Source: Phalacrocorax aristotelis (taxonomy: Eukaryota; Chordata; Aves; Suliformes; Phalacrocoracidae). From it: DNA of 64,000 nt. The position numbers were made by a program, and so were the translations under genes. Within the stretch, counting starts at the first letter, position 1; each line of letters starts with the position of its first letter. Of the stretch, positions 42,401-55,100 are shown one piece after another. The DNA is taken from assembly GCF_949628215.1 (NCBI RefSeq), contig NC_134279.1:77692830-77756829 (forward strand). Reading direction: 5' to 3'. A model generated the notes under the pieces. That model worked only from the letters and a program-made list of their open reading frames with translations. It did not search any database and was not told the origin of the DNA.

Positions 42401-45400
42401 GTCTCTGCATAAATGCACGCTCCGTGGCACCTGCAGGCCATAGCCTCATGAAACCTTCTCTCAGGATATCATCTAGGGAGCAGGATGGGCAGACTTTTGC
42501 TCCCACCAGCCTGTGCTATCCTAAGAGCTGTGGGGATTTCTATGAGTCAGCCAATGAGAGAAACAATTGAGTTTCACCTGCAAGAGCGTTAAGGCAACTG
42601 CTCCTGCCAAAAAGGCTGCATCATGTCTCTGAACTAGCCTTTAACACTCCTGCTTGAGGTATGGCTTGACAGAGCTTGAGGTAAGGCTGCCCATTTAGAC
42701 TGTAAACTCTTTGCAGATGAGTACTGTTAATGATTGTATTCTGAAACTGGCTACACAAAAGTTTGCACCAAGGAAAGATGATTGCCAATAGTTTAGGACA
42801 ACTTAGTCCTAGCTAAACAAACTGAGCTTCTTTCTTCCCCCTGCTTTTTGTGGCGTTGAGAAAATGTGTTCACGTTACATAGTCAGCTCCCTACGCTACC
42901 AAAGCTACACTTACAAAGGAGCATTTTAAACAGCAGGCGTTGTCTGACAGTGCATTAATGCATCTATTGCCTTGGAGACAGAGAAAGGGCAGCCTGTGGA
43001 GACAGAATGAACCCTCTATGAGATAGAGCCTCACCATATCCCTGTTGCCGTGGTCCAAGGGACTGGATTATGTCAGGGGGGAAAAATAGTAAAACAAGCC
43101 AATCTGAAAGACAGAGCACACAATTTAAACTAGATCAATGTGACTTTGGGCCCAATTTGTAAAAACATTAGAGTGATTACTGCTTTAGTATCATTAAATG
43201 ACTTTCCTAAGGTTAACTCATGACTATGAAGCACTTAAGGATTCAGTGATTCTTTTTATAAATAACACTTTGAAGTCAAATACATAAAATCAGTTTAGGC
43301 TAAAATTAGAAGGGTGCTAATAAAACGCACTGTGAATACAAGCATTTCACGATTGCTTAAACAGATACCACCTTAAACGGGCTTCATTCTCCTGCACAGT
43401 GGCACACTCACCCCAAATGTGCTAGTGCAAAGAACGAGAAAAGGACAACAGGGAGGGTGACAAACAAAACATGAGGGTTGGTTTGCCACCTATGCAGTGT
43501 GCAAGGAGACAGTGTCAGCCTGGGATCACCAGCCTCCAAACATTACTGCTGCACAGGGCTGCCTGGCACATCAGGTGCAAGGCAGTGGGAACGCACACCC
43601 TGGTGCTCTGAAGTGACATGAGCCAACGGCGATGGCTGCAGCACGGTGGCAGCACCGGCATCCTTCGGTCCCTCTGCTGCCATCCCCAGGCTGATTACAG
43701 TGCGCAAAATAAACAAAAAGCACATGAGATGAGAAATAAAGGAATTACGAAGGTCTTTTGCTTCCATCAACATGAGACCATGCCAATCTGAATTTCTTCC
43801 TTCTCCCTAGACAAGCCGCTTGGCAGCCCCATCCTCTGGCATGCCCAAATCAGAGGCCTCCCCCTCCTTTCTTCTGCCACTGGGACAAAATGCAGAAGTG
43901 ATAATGGCTCAGTTCTTAGCAACCAAGCTAACTGGTGCAGCATTGAAAACCCTGGTGCAGCTAAACCCTTCACTACACGCCTAAGTTTGTAAACACAAGC
44001 AACACTGGGGACAGTGGGACATTTTTCAAAAATGGCTGTAGCACAGACTGAAGCAGGGAGAGTCTGTTCAAACCTATTTCATTGTACCAGGGTCTGTTAC
44101 TGGGCTTTGTTAGTTTACCCTGCTCACCTCAAACGCAAGAGTCCCCTCCACCAACAAACACATGCCAGTCCTTAGGGAACAGAGCAAAACAGGGCTGGGA
44201 ATGAGGAAGGTTTGCTGGTTTCCCTGTGGTTTTACACTAGCGCTGGGGGATACGGGGCAGGAGTTACACCAGTGCAGCAAGAACAGTGGTGCGTCCTCTA
44301 GAACAGAAAGGACTGAGGTTTTTCTCCAGAGGAACACTCCCCAGCCTTGGGTAACACAGGTCAGTAGGGTGAGAAGCACCACAATACTTGCCATCAGCAC
44401 TCACACAGCTCGCATTCTCGCTTGCAGCCTGGCCTTCCCCTGGTTTGTTCCCCTGGTGTTAGGAAACCCAGTGAGTACGAGCAGCAGGAGCAAGCCAGGC
44501 TGGGGACGGCAGTCATGCCTGAAAGGGATGCGTGGGTATCAGGGTGCAGGAAATCCAGGACTCACCTCTGAGGAGTCGGCATACCGAGCAACACGTGCAC
44601 ACTGAAAGAGGAGCTGAGCGTTAGGAACTCATCAGGCTAAGCTACCTCTCAGAAAACACTTGGTATCATCCTGAGGTGGACTTCACAGCCCCCATGTGCA
44701 TGAAGAGACAATGGTCTCTATCCACCAGCAGGAGCACAGATTCAGGAACGTGCGCCTCACCCCAGGCTATGTGCTTAATGGGTGTTAAGGCTGGGATTAC
44801 GTACAGCTCCCTGGCTCTGCTCTTACATCACTAAACAGAAATAACTCCTGACTAGAGGGGCCTGGGAACATGGATAAGCAATGGGTAACGCAGTGCAAAA
44901 GGCTTTATGATAATAACACAGGGTGCAATATTGGGACTTGTATTGCTGCATGCCTGGATTTTTTTCAGTAGATTTAGACTTCTACAAGCACTGGTGCAGC
45001 CATTCATGCAGCTTCTGAAGGAAAACTATCCATAGATCCCTAATCTTCCTAAATAAGGAACATGCTGAGGAGTCCTGCAGGAATTTTATTTTGGTGGAAT
45101 TGTCATAAGAATGAAAGCAGCCAAGGGAATTGTACTGTACCCTTCAGTGCAAACACAGGTGATTCATAGCTGTTCATAAAAGCATGACCTTTACAGTTTC
45201 ACCTTGTGGATAGCCTGTGTTCCAGGAAACAGCCTAGAAATAATTTCCAGTTTGAGCCTGCCAATTTAATCCTCACAGTGGTATCGACGACTCCAGAGAA
45301 AAAAAAGCTTTTTGAGGGAAAAAAAAAGGTTTGAGCTCTGTGTGATTTCTTTAGTTGTGATTATCCTGCACTGTAGACACTGAAAGTTCTTCCATAGATT

Positions 45401-48400
45401 CATAGTCATTTTAAACCAGCACAAACCAGTGCTGCTGCTGAAAGCAGATGTCCCATTGCCCCATGTGCTCTGGCCTCCACCTTCCTTGTCCTATTGCTGA
45501 TGTCTGTGCTGCTGCTCTCTATTGGCTTCAGGATCTGACCCAGGTCAAGAGCAACCTGGAAACAAGGAACAGCACTTAACTTGAAACAGCTTTCTGGCTG
45601 GGGTCAGCATATTTCAATAAGATATAAACATGTCCAAGAGAAAGGACGGTATGGGGCAGATGCAAGCAGCTGGGTCATAGCCTTTCAACAGGAGTGCTGG
45701 CTCACATTGGCTGGATGCTGCTGTGAAGCTACGGCCTTTGCATAAAAGAGATGAGTCTCAACCAGCCTCAAGAGATCTGCTGTGGGTTTAGCTTCTGATT
45801 TTACACAGAAGGTAGCTGATCACAGTTTTATGAAGGTTTATTCTATGAAAGATCATACAACGTATACATATGGGTTGTTTCACACATCTTTCTGGAGTTT
45901 TTCTGGTTGGTGGGGACTGAGCTATCCAAACATATCCTCAAGGGTGATATTCCCCCACCTTTGTCCTGTCCTGCAAAGCCTTCAGCACTTAAGTACAAAA
46001 CCAAAAAACAGCCTTGACTCTCTCCTGCAACAGAGGAGTGGAGAATATCAGAAAGCATACTGCACATTTCTGCTTTGAAATCATTCCAGCGGAGAATGAT
46101 CTCTGCCTGGGGTAAGCTTCAGCAGAAACAGCACTCGGACTGGGCAATACAGAGGTTGGCTCCGTAATATTGTGATCCTCTGGCCCAGATGACGTCAGCT
46201 CTGGACACTGACCATCCCGTGCTGCAACGCAAATCTCCTGCTGCTGAAATATGTCCCACTGACTCACCCAAAAGCAAGGCTGGCCTCCAGTGCCCAGCCC
46301 ACCCTCGAGGTTTCCGCTGATGTCAGCAACTATGAGATGTGTTTGCATCAGCCATGGGACTGAGCTATGTGACACAGTGGCCAATATCCTACTCCTGAAG
46401 TTGCATGTGTCACTCACAAGCCATCATAAGGGAACAAGCTTTATCTGCACTGTCCAGGATACTTTTAAGGCAATACTGTGAGGCTAAGAAGTCCAAAAGC
46501 CCACCACTGTTAATAAAGACACGTCTGTACATGGATTGTTACTGGGCATTTGCCAGAACAACAGGATTGCCTTGAAAAATATTTGGAGATGTTGTCCTGG
46601 AGCTTCCAGTTTTCCACAATGACGAGTAGCCACACAACATCTACAGTTCCCAAAGGAAAGGGGCAGTTCTGCCTGTGGAAGAAGCACACGTTGGAACATG
46701 CTTCGAAGCTAAAATATCACAGGCTATGATCAGGGTGCCAGGACACTAAATCAAGAAATGCTGAACTAAGAGCAAAGCGAAAGATCAGATACAGAGGACA
46801 GGTGGTGGGCCTGCTACATGGAAGAAGGGCAATCATCATGTTTCCTTGGTGTGCGTCAAAGGAAGGTGTGCACATGCTTCACAGGAGCCGTGGTGATGCC
46901 TCGCGTAATGTGCTGTGTGCGGGGTCAGCAGCCACACACAAACCATGGCGAAAGCAGCTTTTGCCCCTTTGTGTCGTCTGCGTGTGGCTTGTGACTGGGT
47001 GTGAGGAGGAGGAGAAGGGTCTTTCTGTGGGATGGGTGTGAACACACATGGAGCACCTGAAGCCCGCTATACGCTGAGCAGTGCTGCTCCTGTGGAAGGC
47101 CATCTGCACGAGTGGGACTGCTCAATGTATGGTGGGCACCAAAGGCAGCAACGACAGCAAAAGGGGGGGGGGGGCAGAGAGCAGCAAAAGGTAGAGGAAA
47201 AGAAGTAATTCCCCCTGTCTCAGAGGCAGCTCTTGCATATTCTGTTTCTTGGCCTCATAAGACACTCTTCAGCAGACAGAAATAAGCCTTTGCTGTGTCT
47301 GCATGTGGTCATTACTAACTAAATGCCAAGCTCTTTACACGGTGCTTTGTGTCAAAAGGGGATTCAGAGAGTCACAAATCCATCTAACCAGCACCAGTCA
47401 CGTTACAAAAGTAACAACAATGGAAATGAAAGAAGCTGAGTGGTTATTTAATGTAGCCAGAGTACAGAGTGGTCCAGCAGCCAGTTTTTGGCCACAGCCA
47501 AAGCCCACCAATATCAGAAGAGTGTTTTCACGGGTTTCAGTGGGCTTGGAAACTTGCCCAAGAGATGTGAAATGAGAACCTGAACCACTCCTGGTGCTCA
47601 CAGAGGGAGTGGCGGGGTTTCATACTGACAAACCTGAGTTTCAGCAGTCTCATCTTTGCCGGGAAAACAACAGACCTCTCTCCATCCCCTGTCTTTCCAA
47701 ATCACTTACTTTCAGATGTCATACCTACTCTTAAATGCAGTCACACAACAGGACTGGAACTGAGCAACACCAAGTTCCACACCAGAGCTGGCTGTGTTTT
47801 CATTGCTCAGAGAATGAGACCCATCTAAACTCCTCTAACCTTAACCTAAAGAGCCATCTCTTGTCTTTGCCTCACTGTTATAAGCAAAGATGTGCTTCCA
47901 TGCACCATTCGTTCCGCAGAAAAGCTGGCTTGAAGAGCTTCCCGTTCCTGGCCTCTTGATCTCAAAACATATCTCCCAAACAACTATTTTGGAGGCTCCC
48001 AGTAAGGCAGATCAGCAAATCAGGCTGGGTTAAAAATAATCCCTCAAAAATAGTACAAGAAAGTATTTTTAATCAGGATTAAATTCAGGATTTCTTCCTG
48101 AGTCCACAGCTCTGTACTACTGGACAGCTTGAGTGACTATAGCTAGGCTGTTCCATCAGCTGAGGGTAGCACTTGACATCCCGATATCATAAGGCTGCTA
48201 TTCTCTCTTTGACATGGCTGTCTCTCCTGTTAAGAAAAGTAAAAGCCTGTGCTGGATGCAAAACTAATTCTTCAGCCTTTGTACATCCCTGACAGCCATA
48301 TAAGAGAAATAAACAGGGTTATAAAAGCACTCCCATAGGCAATCTGTGGAGGTACTCCTTCATCAAAGATTGCAACCCCATAGGACTGAGTGATGCTCAC

Positions 48401-51400
48401 ACGCCTTCTCAGGCTTGGGGATGCCAGTCCCGAAGCAAAAACTATTATAACTGCTATAGCAGTGCTTGGCTTTTCCACTTGTAAGGTTGGCTGTGGCCCA
48501 GCAATGCCCCCTTCCTCAGGCAAACTCCAGGTGCAGCAACACTCCTCAACACATCCACTCAAAATAACACTTCAGGTTCCTGTCCCTGCCACAGTTACCA
48601 ATAATTTGTAAATTCAGGCAGTGACTTTGAGAGCTGCACTTGCAGAGTACTGCAGTAGATCGGTATGGATGGAGGATGTAGGGAAACGGGTGTGAGTGGA
48701 AGCACTTGAATGAACAAACGGCAGAAGAAGGGCTGGGAGAGTGGTACCCAGCTCAGCGAGTCATCAAGATCCCAGCATACCCACACACAGCTTCTTAGAT
48801 GCCTGGACTGTGAAACAAAGGATAGAAAAAATGAGGGGAAAACATAAAAAGGGACATTTCAGTTGTCCGGAAACTTCCAGAGGTAGTAGCAAGATAGGGC
48901 ACTGTTACTACAAACAGAAACCTTCTTGCAAAACTCGGATTGATCCACAGACAGGACTTTCCCACATGTTTTACATGTTACAATTAATCACTGAAGTAAG
49001 GTGTACAGGAAAGCCACAAAAGAAATCTTCTAAGGTACTGACCTCAAAATATACAAGCATCTTCTACCACATATGGCTTTCAGGACCTGGGCATGGGAAG
49101 TACAATTTGTTCTGTTTTACAGACACACTGAGGAACAAAGGTCGCTCCAGGTCATACCAGTATTTTGCAATAAAGCAGGGTGCGAGTTCATGTGTCCTAA
49201 CTCACAGTCTTGCCTCCTGACCACCTCATTGCTGCTTCTGCAGACACAGGACCCATTCCTTCAAGCCCTCCCTAGAAGTCTCCATAAAATAGGATTTCTA
49301 TTTAGACCAAGGGTACAATGTTTGCAGCCCCAGCCAGGCTCTCTATTACTTTTCTTAAAGTCATTACGCACATCCCAGTTACTGCTGTCAGGCTTTCTAA
49401 CAGCTGGTTAGAAAGACCTTTTACAAGAAAGGTGAGGTCTTCGGCTGAGTCATCCTCATGTCGAAGAGATAATCTGGTGTGTTTTTGCTGACTCCCTCCA
49501 GTGTCAGACTAAGTCCCATTATCTCTAAAGCAGGAATACAAAGGGAAGTCTAATGTTTCTGTGAGACAGTGGGGATTGCTGGCATGGACATTTGTGTTAT
49601 CTAAGGGCTTTGGGACAGGAGAAAGAGCTCTGTGTCAGCTGTTCCATAGTGACTGCTCATGCACGTACTCGTATACGTATATATTACATGTATATAGAGC
49701 ATAATAATAGGCAGCAGCAAACTCTGTCTGCCCCTTGCTTATGTGCAAGACTCCAACTAAACAAATATGGAAGGTGGAGTGATGGGACCATGTCTGATCT
49801 TGGTGTGCCTAGAAGTGTCGTCTCACCCCGAATATGGCCCTTAGGATGTGATACAGTCTGGCTGATCGATCACCCTCTTCCATACACACACATGATAGTT
49901 ATAAACCTGATCAATTTGACCCTGCTGACATTCTCACTACATATATAATTGTGCCCACACAAAACAGCACAAGGACTGGAGAGACCAGGACCACTTCTTT
50001 TGCTCAATCCAACTAAAAGTGAGAGCAAAACTGTGGCCGTAGTCTTCCACACAGCATGATGCCACCACCTTGGGGTGAAATCACCCTCTGGAGGTGCCTC
50101 TCTGTATTGTCTGCAGGTGGAGAAGGGGCCTGCAAGCAGGCTCCTAGATTAGAGACCTCAATGAAATCACTAAGTGAGATAGGACAGATAAAGGTCTTGG
50201 AAGATTTTGCAAATCTGTGGTATTTTCATTAAAAGAAGAATTTAAAACAAAATCTCAAATTACGTGGATCCAAAAAATTGTGATAAACACTAGGCTCAGT
50301 TTGAAAAGTCTCCAAACAATCCAATTTTCCAGAGATTCATTTTGAGAGATCCTTGTACAGTATTGATATGAAACCAGATCAAAACCTAAAACTTCTGTGT
50401 TTTAAGGCAGGGGTTTGTGGCCAGGTGTGCTGAGCTCGCTGCCTTAAGAACAAAACTACAAAGGCTGCTCCACAAAACATGGAATTAAGATAACTAAATT
50501 ATGCTTTATTTGTGCCATTTGTAGTTTTGGTCTAAATGATATGTGGTTTTTTTTAGTAAGAGTTTTATATTCTGCATGTGAATGCTTTACTTTCAGATTG
50601 ATTACTTCAAGAGAAGTGTATACAAGACTTTATATAAGAATCAGAGTAAACCCACTGTGCACCAACATCAGCTATATCAGTTTACCTGTAAAGAGAATTT
50701 ATTCAACAGATGCTTAAAAAAACAAACAGAGAGAAAAGTATGTGAGCTATAATTCTCAGAATTTGTAAAGGGCTTGGAGGATACTCTTTAGGAAGGATGA
50801 GACAAGACATTCCTAATACATTCCAAAGCTAAAGCAAACTAGAAGGGGTAGCAATAGACACAGGCTTGATACAGAGTGAACGTTTGCACAGACCTCAACA
50901 CACACAAGCTGAGACTGCTAAATTTCAAACTTGGCAGCATATGTTTAACAAGCTACCAAGTGCAACACGCCTGCAACTTTCTGTGCCTTCTCACCACAGC
51001 CGTCGAGTTGCATGATCTTTTGTGGTGTTCAGGAATCCCAGAAGCCATCTGGAAACCCCCTGCTTGGGATAACCCTCCGTGTCTCAACTTTTGAGATCTA
51101 ATCTGCAAAGCTATCTCCAATTAAATGTTTGAGATCTGGGCTCACAAAGATTTCTTCACCCAAGCTTGAAATCACAGAATTTCAAGAAATCAAGAATTTC
51201 AAAATAAACTTTTTAAACTGAATTGTCAGGAATGGATCTTATTCCTACCATGATGTTTCTTCCCTTTGTTCTTTCAGAATTTGAAAACAAACCACTGCCC
51301 TTCAGAGAGACTTGTTTTCCATAACAGTGCTTATGCAGCCATCCTTCGTATCGTAAACAGCTGTCAGATCTTGGCCTCTGCTTCTGGTAGTGCTTTATAT

Positions 51401-52143
51401 GGGTTTTATTTCTCAGTAGGCTTCATCAGTGGTAAAGTTCTGGAACCACAACTGTCAAGTGTTGTAACAGCTACTGTACAGTTTAGAAGAAGCATCAATG
51501 GGCCTAATTCAAACCAGATACCCCTTAGAACTCGCGTTTATGTTTAGATGACATAAGAGAGAGAGGCTGTATCACCATATGGGGGTTTTGATGATAATAA
51601 TGATCCTTGCCCACTACTGTGCATTCTTATCCACCCTTTTTGCACTTCCATTAGCCCCTCTCATTGAAAACCCACCACATCTTGCAGCCCCCAGCCCAGA
51701 GCCTGGCATTTCAGCTCAAGTTGCAAGGACCGATGCTGGCTCCCTTGCCCGCTCAAGTCCAGTCCTCAGTACCAGCCAGGAATAGTAACCATCAAACAAT
51801 GATACTGTTTTCGCTCTTAAGTGCCAAAAGGCTCAACAGCATGTCTGTGTCCTGTGAATTCTGGTATGTGCTGCCTGCAATGTCTGTTTCTATATATTCC
51901 TGCCAACTGCAAGACTGTATTCAGCTGTGTGATATTCCAGACAACACAACACTGAAAATAACACTGACACTTACCTGAGCTTCCAGTGCCTTCCGATGCA
52001 CTTCTGGATGTTTTTGGCTGGCTCTGTTTGCTACTTGTTCGTACAGTGACCGAAGGAGGAACAGTGCTGCTGCTGTCTCCACGAATCGTCGAGAGATCCT
52101 GCATGCTAAAGCTCCTTAGTCTCTCAGACAGAGCCCCCTGTCC
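33374..52143 (-). CDS. REEP1: REEP1, 3' coding exons (partial gene)
   Basis: Receptor expression-enhancing protein 1 is a hairpin membrane protein that shapes tubular ER and links it to microtubules; it is the SPG31 hereditary spastic paraplegia gene in humans. The window holds the C-terminal coding part: exon 51975-52143 ([20 protein letters not shown], then a Ser/Thr-rich stretch to SASEGTGSS) and a terminal exon whose first 11 nt complete GTA-stop at 33435-33437, as in the human -SSSGTA end. A 140-nt candidate exon at 35929-36068 has compatible phase and changes the terminal frame. Exons for the N-terminal membrane hairpin and the cytosolic helix (human ...GKRGLNVAATAAV...) were not found and should lie beyond 64000. 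Confidence 0.93.
33446..35928 (-). other. REEP1: REEP1 intron between candidate exon and terminal exon
   Basis: 2.5 kb with no additional exon recognised. A simple AAAC-rich tract lies at about 34155-34180. Confidence 0.6.
35929..36068 (-). CDS. REEP1: REEP1 candidate alternative exon (140 nt, frame-changing)
   Basis: Acceptor GTTAAATAG at 36069-36071 and donor CTTGAG|GTACTT. With the G left by the 52 kb exon it reads [19 protein letters not shown], then [20 protein letters not shown] and KKKDQPLE. The composition (acidic SDDEEND, then basic KRPKKK) parallels the REEP2 C-terminus (EASEDDMGDKAPKRAKPIKK). Because 140 is not a multiple of three, inclusion reads the terminal exon in another frame. 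If its donor is not used, the frame would stop at 35884. I infer it is a real alternative exon; the donor is only moderately good. Confidence 0.7.
47163..47174. repeat. poly-G tract
   Basis: A run of about 12 G in AAAAGGGG...CAGAG, within REEP1 intronic sequence. Confidence 0.8.
49095..49240 (+). repeat. possible old MIR/CORE-SINE-like fragment
   Basis: TTCTGTTTTACAGACACACTGAGG, then AGGTCATACCAG, GCAGGGTGCGAGTTC and CTAACTCACAGTCTTGCC follow the order of the common vertebrate MIR-like core (ACAGACTGAGGC...AAGGTCACAC...GGATTCGAAC...CTGACTCCC). It is strongly degraded. Confidence 0.45.
51975..52143 (-). CDS. REEP1: REEP1 Ser-rich C-terminal exon
   Basis: 169 nt. The acceptor TTAATTAG is followed by GGACAGGGG; donor TCAG|GTAAGT. 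It encodes [20 protein letters not shown] and [18 protein letters not shown]; human has [20 protein letters not shown] and PKMSRSASESASSSG. It ends in phase 1 (G). Confidence 0.95.
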
Positions 52144-55100
52144 CTAATTAAACAAGCAAGCAAATAACACACATGAAAAAAAAAAGTTAAGATTCCATAG
52201 CATATTTTGAGGCTTTCTCCTCCCTAGCTCATTGAAATCCACCAGTACAATAGGAAGGGAAAAAACTGCCTGGTCCAGTAACCTAGAGGGGACAAAAATG
52301 AGTTGTTAAAAGCATCATTTCCCTCCCTTCGCTCTTCCTTTTGGAGTGGTCCTACACACAAAGTCTGACCATTCAAACTTTTGATGGCGAGCATCTCTTA
52401 CTCTTCAGTGCAGTCACCTGAGCTCAGAGCAGCCTTAGACACATCTGAAAGAGCAGGATATTGTTGTATGTTTCTAGTAGGTACTTTTCTTCATTAAGAT
52501 CTGAGTCAAATATGTGCTTGGCTTCAGAAACACAGTTAAATGGTCTGCATCAAAATAATTCCCTTTTAAAGGTAATCGTCTATTATGAGAATCACCCAGC
52601 AGTTCTCAGTCATACAGAGAATTTCCAGAGCATAGAAAATTTGGAATTTTTAGGTAATAAAAAGTTATTCTTAAATGCAAAGAAATATTCCAGTGCTTTT
52701 TCATGCAGCTTAAGGAAGAAATAAACTCACATAATAATTTTCTTTCTTTTTGTATTAGCTCTCAATCAAGCAACAAACATATTCCTTGGTGAAAGGAACG
52801 TAGCTGTTCTTTGTAGATAATGGGTTGATTAACACCTTTCATTAAAACTACATCCTACCAAAAAGTTGACTAGAAGTATACCTCCTTCTGAATTCTGTAA
52901 TCCTCATGCTACACCACTGCCCTAGAGCGAGATTGCCAAAAAATACAATTAATACAGAATCTATCTATCCTTCTCTGTTGGCTAAACTAAGTGGCATTCA
53001 GAATACAAACAGCATAACTGATAAACAGTACATTCGGGTTTTAACATTTTGTTCAATGGCAAGGGGGAGGGTCTGAGATACACTTCATAGCATATAGTCT
53101 TAAAAAAAATACTGAAATAAATACACAGAGCCTGTTTCTAAAATTATTTCTGCTAGTGTAAATTAGGAAAAATCCAATGGACGCTTTGACTGAGGTGAAA
53201 CCAGAAAGATGGCAAACAACAGGAAATATTGTCCTGTTTACAAAAAGTGGCCAGATAAGGCACATTGTAGCAATTCACAGGCCACCTTCATTTAGACTTG
53301 TATTTGTCAAAGCAGTACATACGTGGCAGCATAGCCTGAACACTGCCAGAGGGCTCTAGGTTGGGGCTGGACAGAATGTATCACTGCTCCCTTCTGGGCC
53401 ACAGATCGGAGTACCATGCCCATAGAACCAGGGTGCAGGTGAGGGTGCAGCAGAGAATACTCTCTGGTGCTGGCCTGGCACAGGGAAGGGACTCACCCTG
53501 ACCGTCTGCGATCAAAGGCAAGACTGGATGCATTCCTTGCTAAAGCAGTTAGGTAACACCGCCTGTCCGCTAGTGCACTCCCATTGATACATTGGGAAGG
53601 CAATGCATTCATCTACCTACAAGTACTAATCTACCAACATCACTTCAGAAATTTTGCATGTGAAGTAATGGAAATATCAGTGTCTGTACCCCATACAAAT
53701 TCACTAGCATCTTACTTTTAAGGGACTGTAGTAGACGAGGCATCAGGTGCTTAGGACTAGTCACTGCTTGCATTTTCTACATTCAGGAAAACTTCTAGAT
53801 CAGTAATCTCCCAACTTTTTAGCCTGAAGCTTTTCATACAAGAAAAATGGGTTCAAACTTCCTTCTCAGCTCCATAGTACATCAACTTAACCCTAGGCAG
53901 GCTACACATCCTGGACTACAACACTTTTCTGGATCGGCAAGAAGCAAACAGCACATGATGATAACTTCTTCAATGTTGTCCCAAATAACCGTCAGTAGAA
54001 ATACACTTCACCTCAGAAAAATAAAATGGAACTGTCCTTTGTAGGGCAGAGTCACCTAGGGGAGCTGGGATTTTTCTCCTCATTTCACTGAATCTTTGGT
54101 GTCTTAAAAGCTCTCTATGTATACTGTGTTTGGCAGCATTTTGCATTTAGTTTTTCTGCAGGCTATCACAGAGCAGTTTCCACACCCCCACCATGCTCTT
54201 CTTGGAGACTTACTTTGCTCTTTCTCATTAGCCTGTTTTACTTTTTAATGTATTTTAAATGGAGGGGGCTTTTTTACTAGTATACCAAGATTTTGGTGGG
54301 GTTTTTTTGCTTATTTTATATGGCTGGCAGTGGAGTCCATAGAGCTGATGTTTTGTTAAAATCTCACCTCTCCCATCTCAATCTCCAACCTGCCACAAGA
54401 GTTCATGCCTGAATTTTGGCTACTTTTCCTGCCAGTGGCTAAGCCACTTTTGGGACATGTTCTCACTCCAACAGGCATCTCAAGTTTTTCTTCTTAGACC
54501 AGTCTAAGGTACAGCTACTCTGTAGTGTACATATGCAACTGTCACTGGGCTGGTACACTAAAATTTCCTTGCATGGCTAGTTAGCTGGGTGTGATCCCAC
54601 CCGCCCAGAACTCACTGCAGTGCAGTTCTGGGTGGGTTTTGTAGCTTACACTGAATTCTTGCACTGCCACCTTCTCAGGAACTGCTTTAAAGCTAACAGA
54701 AGAGATCCTACCCTGCAGTTTGACTACAACAGACAGATCCCTAGCGAGAGCAAGCTGAGAGCAATCAAGCTCACTAAATATTTTGTTGTTGCGGAATGAC
54801 TGGAGGGTTAGCAACTGATGAGCTGCTGTAACTGGAGTGCTGTATTCCTCCTGCACCACCAGCTCAAGTGTCAGCAGTGCTCAAGTTGTTAACCTCCTCC
54901 CAGCTGCTCTGCTCAGCCAGCTAACCCAAATACCATTTCATTCCAGTGAGCAATATATGTATGTGGACATAAGTCAGATTAAAGACAAGACTTATGTGTC
55001 AGACCAACCTGGCAGGGAACATGACACTAACGCACCCTTTTGCATTGAAAATGAAGAGGAGATGTTAATACTCTTGCATTTCAACTTGTGGTGTAGCGGT

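Larger units (their letters stand above)
36069..51974 (-). other. REEP1: REEP1 large intron, 36.1-52.0 kb
   Basis: About 16 kb. Both strands carry many short open frames without product similarity. Features noted are poly-G at 47163-47174, a TA-rich tract at about 49670-49690, a MIR-like fragment at about 49095-49240, and an unproven open stretch at 46.06-46.42 kb on minus. No RNA gene was seen. Confidence 0.55.

Noticed and set aside
48272-48562. Minus-strand frame with hydrophobic, membrane-like segments ([21 protein letters not shown])
   Set aside because: It has no splice-compatible boundaries with REEP1 and no family resemblance. Hydrophobic runs are common in chance translations of T-rich DNA.
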